Shown here: positions 62,501-64,000 of the stretch, one piece after another
Position numbering within the stretch: the first letter of the stretch is position 1
How the letters are laid out: each line of letters opens with the position of its first letter
NCBI RefSeq assembly: GCF_901933205.1
Contig: NC_044572.1
Coordinates: 63,460,965-63,524,964 of the forward strand
Direction of reading: 5' to 3'
Source: Camarhynchus parvulus
Taxonomy: Eukaryota; Chordata; Aves; Passeriformes; Thraupidae
Length of the DNA stretch: 64,000 nt
Notes under the pieces: generated by a model
Seen by the model: the letters and a program-made list of their open reading frames with translations, nothing else
Databases searched by the model: none
Told to the model about the DNA's origin: nothing
Translations under genes and position numbers: made by a program

Positions 62501-64000
62501 CACATACAGAAAGGTGCATGCTAATTAGATACATTTTTCTCCTTGTTAAAGAACAGCTTCACAAGGAAAGCATCAAAACCACACTGAGCCTTCCATTAAG
62601 AGGGAACACTTTAGGCTTTAGATCAAAATGAAATATCTCAAATAGCTTAAGGAAAGCTTTATTTTCAGTGTACAGCTTGATGATGCCATAAAGAACTTTG
62701 GTGCCATTGCACAAGTCAGTTATTTCCTCCATTCTTCCCTCCAAAAGTGGAGGGTGATTGCAGAACATGCATGCTTCTTTCAGTCTAAATTCACTCCAAA
62801 TTTGAGCCAAAGGGGTCTGATCCTAACACTCCAAAAGTCAACAGGAGGAACGCCAGTAGGAACGGGGCCTAAGACAACATTTCTACAGTAGTCAACAACA
62901 CTGAGTTATATAAATACTTCCTAATATATCAATACTGACTGGTCATCAACATTTCCATTATAATCTTTGTACTTTGAGATGGCTGTATGTTGGATGCTGT
63001 CCATACTTCTCTCCTGCCAGCTGAAATGAATTGGTTTTGAGTGATACAAGGCCCTCTCTCTCCTCTGGAGTCCTGCAGACAACTAACAGAACCATCATTT
63101 TCCACACAAATCTACAGCATCCTACCATCCTAGGCTGAATTCCACTTTACCTGCTTAGATACAATGTACTTTTGCAGGGCTATAAAAGGAAGGTTTGGTT
63201 TTGTTTCAGGAAATCAAGGGCTCCCAGATTTTTCATGTAGTATGTCATGTCAAATAATCAGGGCTAGAAATACAAGAATTAGGTGTGAACAACAGTTTCT
63301 GAATATGTGTCCTGCAATTCTTCTTCACTTTCTTTACAGTGCATTGAGAATTATAAATTTAGTAATAAACAGCAAAATCTAGTCTACCAAAACAAGGAGC
63401 CTGTCACAAATGCTCTTGAAAAAATACCGGGGTATTACTAGCATCACAAGCAGTATTCTTCTCACTCCTATCAAAAAAGCTACCCTTGAATTTGATCTCC
63501 TTACACTCAGAAGAATGGCTGCGTGTCTACAGAGCCTCAGCATTATTATAACTGAACTCATTATTTTAAAGTGCTTGGAGCACCTTGGGCATGACAGAAG
63601 ACACAAAAAACCCCAAGCTCTGTTGAACCATATGAAACTCATACTAATATTAATTAATTCAAATTCACAAGATTTGCTGAAGCTGTTCCAAAAAAGCATT
63701 ATGGCATATTTTGAGAACAAATACTAGGAGCAAAACACAAAACCTGGCTTAGTTTAACCAACCTACCAACACAACTTCATGAATATTTTTAAAATGAACC
63801 CGAGTCTTTTCTCTCCTCCCTGCTCCTGGAAAGATGCTAATATTAGACCCACCAAACTGCACTAATCAAGAATCAGCTCTAGAAGTAATTCTTATTTCTG
63901 AAGAAATCAATTATTAAGGGAACTGATTTTTAAGAGCAGTGTGGGTAAAATGTGAGTGCAACTGCTTCATGCATTAGTTGAGAGGTTTAGCTGAAGGAAT

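Larger units (their letters stand above)
50821..64000. other. Non-coding DNA, no gene recognised
   Basis: Thirteen kilobases without an assignable exon. It holds a compound repeat and palindrome at 51,679-51,711, an ATTA repeat at 53,574-53,587, T- and A-rich patches, and a minus-strand frame (62,559-62,810) with protein-like composition that is discussed as a finding. The other frames, up to 153 codons (51,385-51,846, minus), show no domain or motif. Confidence 0.55.

Noticed and set aside
1..64000. CRISPR arrays, operons, tRNA or rRNA genes, bacterial insertion sequences
   Set aside because: None is visible. Repeats are microsatellites, LTRs and CR1 fragments, and the sequence is clearly vertebrate.

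Overview
The window is vertebrate nuclear DNA and almost certainly from a bird, probably a passerine. It is AT-rich, strongly CpG-depleted and full of short A/T tracts and microsatellites. It has no operons, no dense coding, and no open frame longer than about 176 codons. The lineage call rests on recognisable repeats. There is a CR1 LINE tail with the typical avian 3' end. There are four endogenous-retrovirus LTRs of types I know from bird, and in two or three cases songbird, genomes. There is also a much older and longer CR1 copy. Identification is from memory of these families; no database was searched.

Layout. 1-2,088: unassigned non-coding DNA. 2,095-2,719: solo LTR with a 6-bp flanking duplication. 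2,726-6,009: non-coding, with a candidate conserved regulatory block at about 3,500-3,760. 6,015-6,630: a second solo LTR with perfect 9-bp inverted termini. 6,631-7,200: a CpG island, the most promoter-like sequence in the window. It holds a short candidate coding start with a strong splice donor and a perfect 12-bp homeodomain-type palindrome. 7,201-16,440: non-coding with homopolymers and small tandem duplications. About 16,440-17,038: a third LTR. 17,039-31,280: non-coding, with a dense TAAT/ATTA cluster near 21,190. About 31,290-31,950: a fourth LTR with an unusually GC- and CpG-rich 5' part. 31,951-37,840: non-coding. 37,841-37,950: a short CR1 tail. 37,951-49,330: non-coding, with a CpG-richer patch at 43,520-44,080. 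About 49,330-50,820: the ancient CR1 copy. 50,821-64,000: non-coding.

I found no protein-coding exon that I can assign to a known gene, no tRNA or rRNA, and no CRISPR or bacterial-type mobile element. The best reading is an intergenic stretch or the inside of a very large intron, with one candidate alternative promoter at 6.6-7.2 kb. I see no evidence for a new multi-gene system. The items worth following are the CpG island with an LTR inserted at its edge, a few candidate enhancers, and the CpG-retaining LTR at 31.3 kb.
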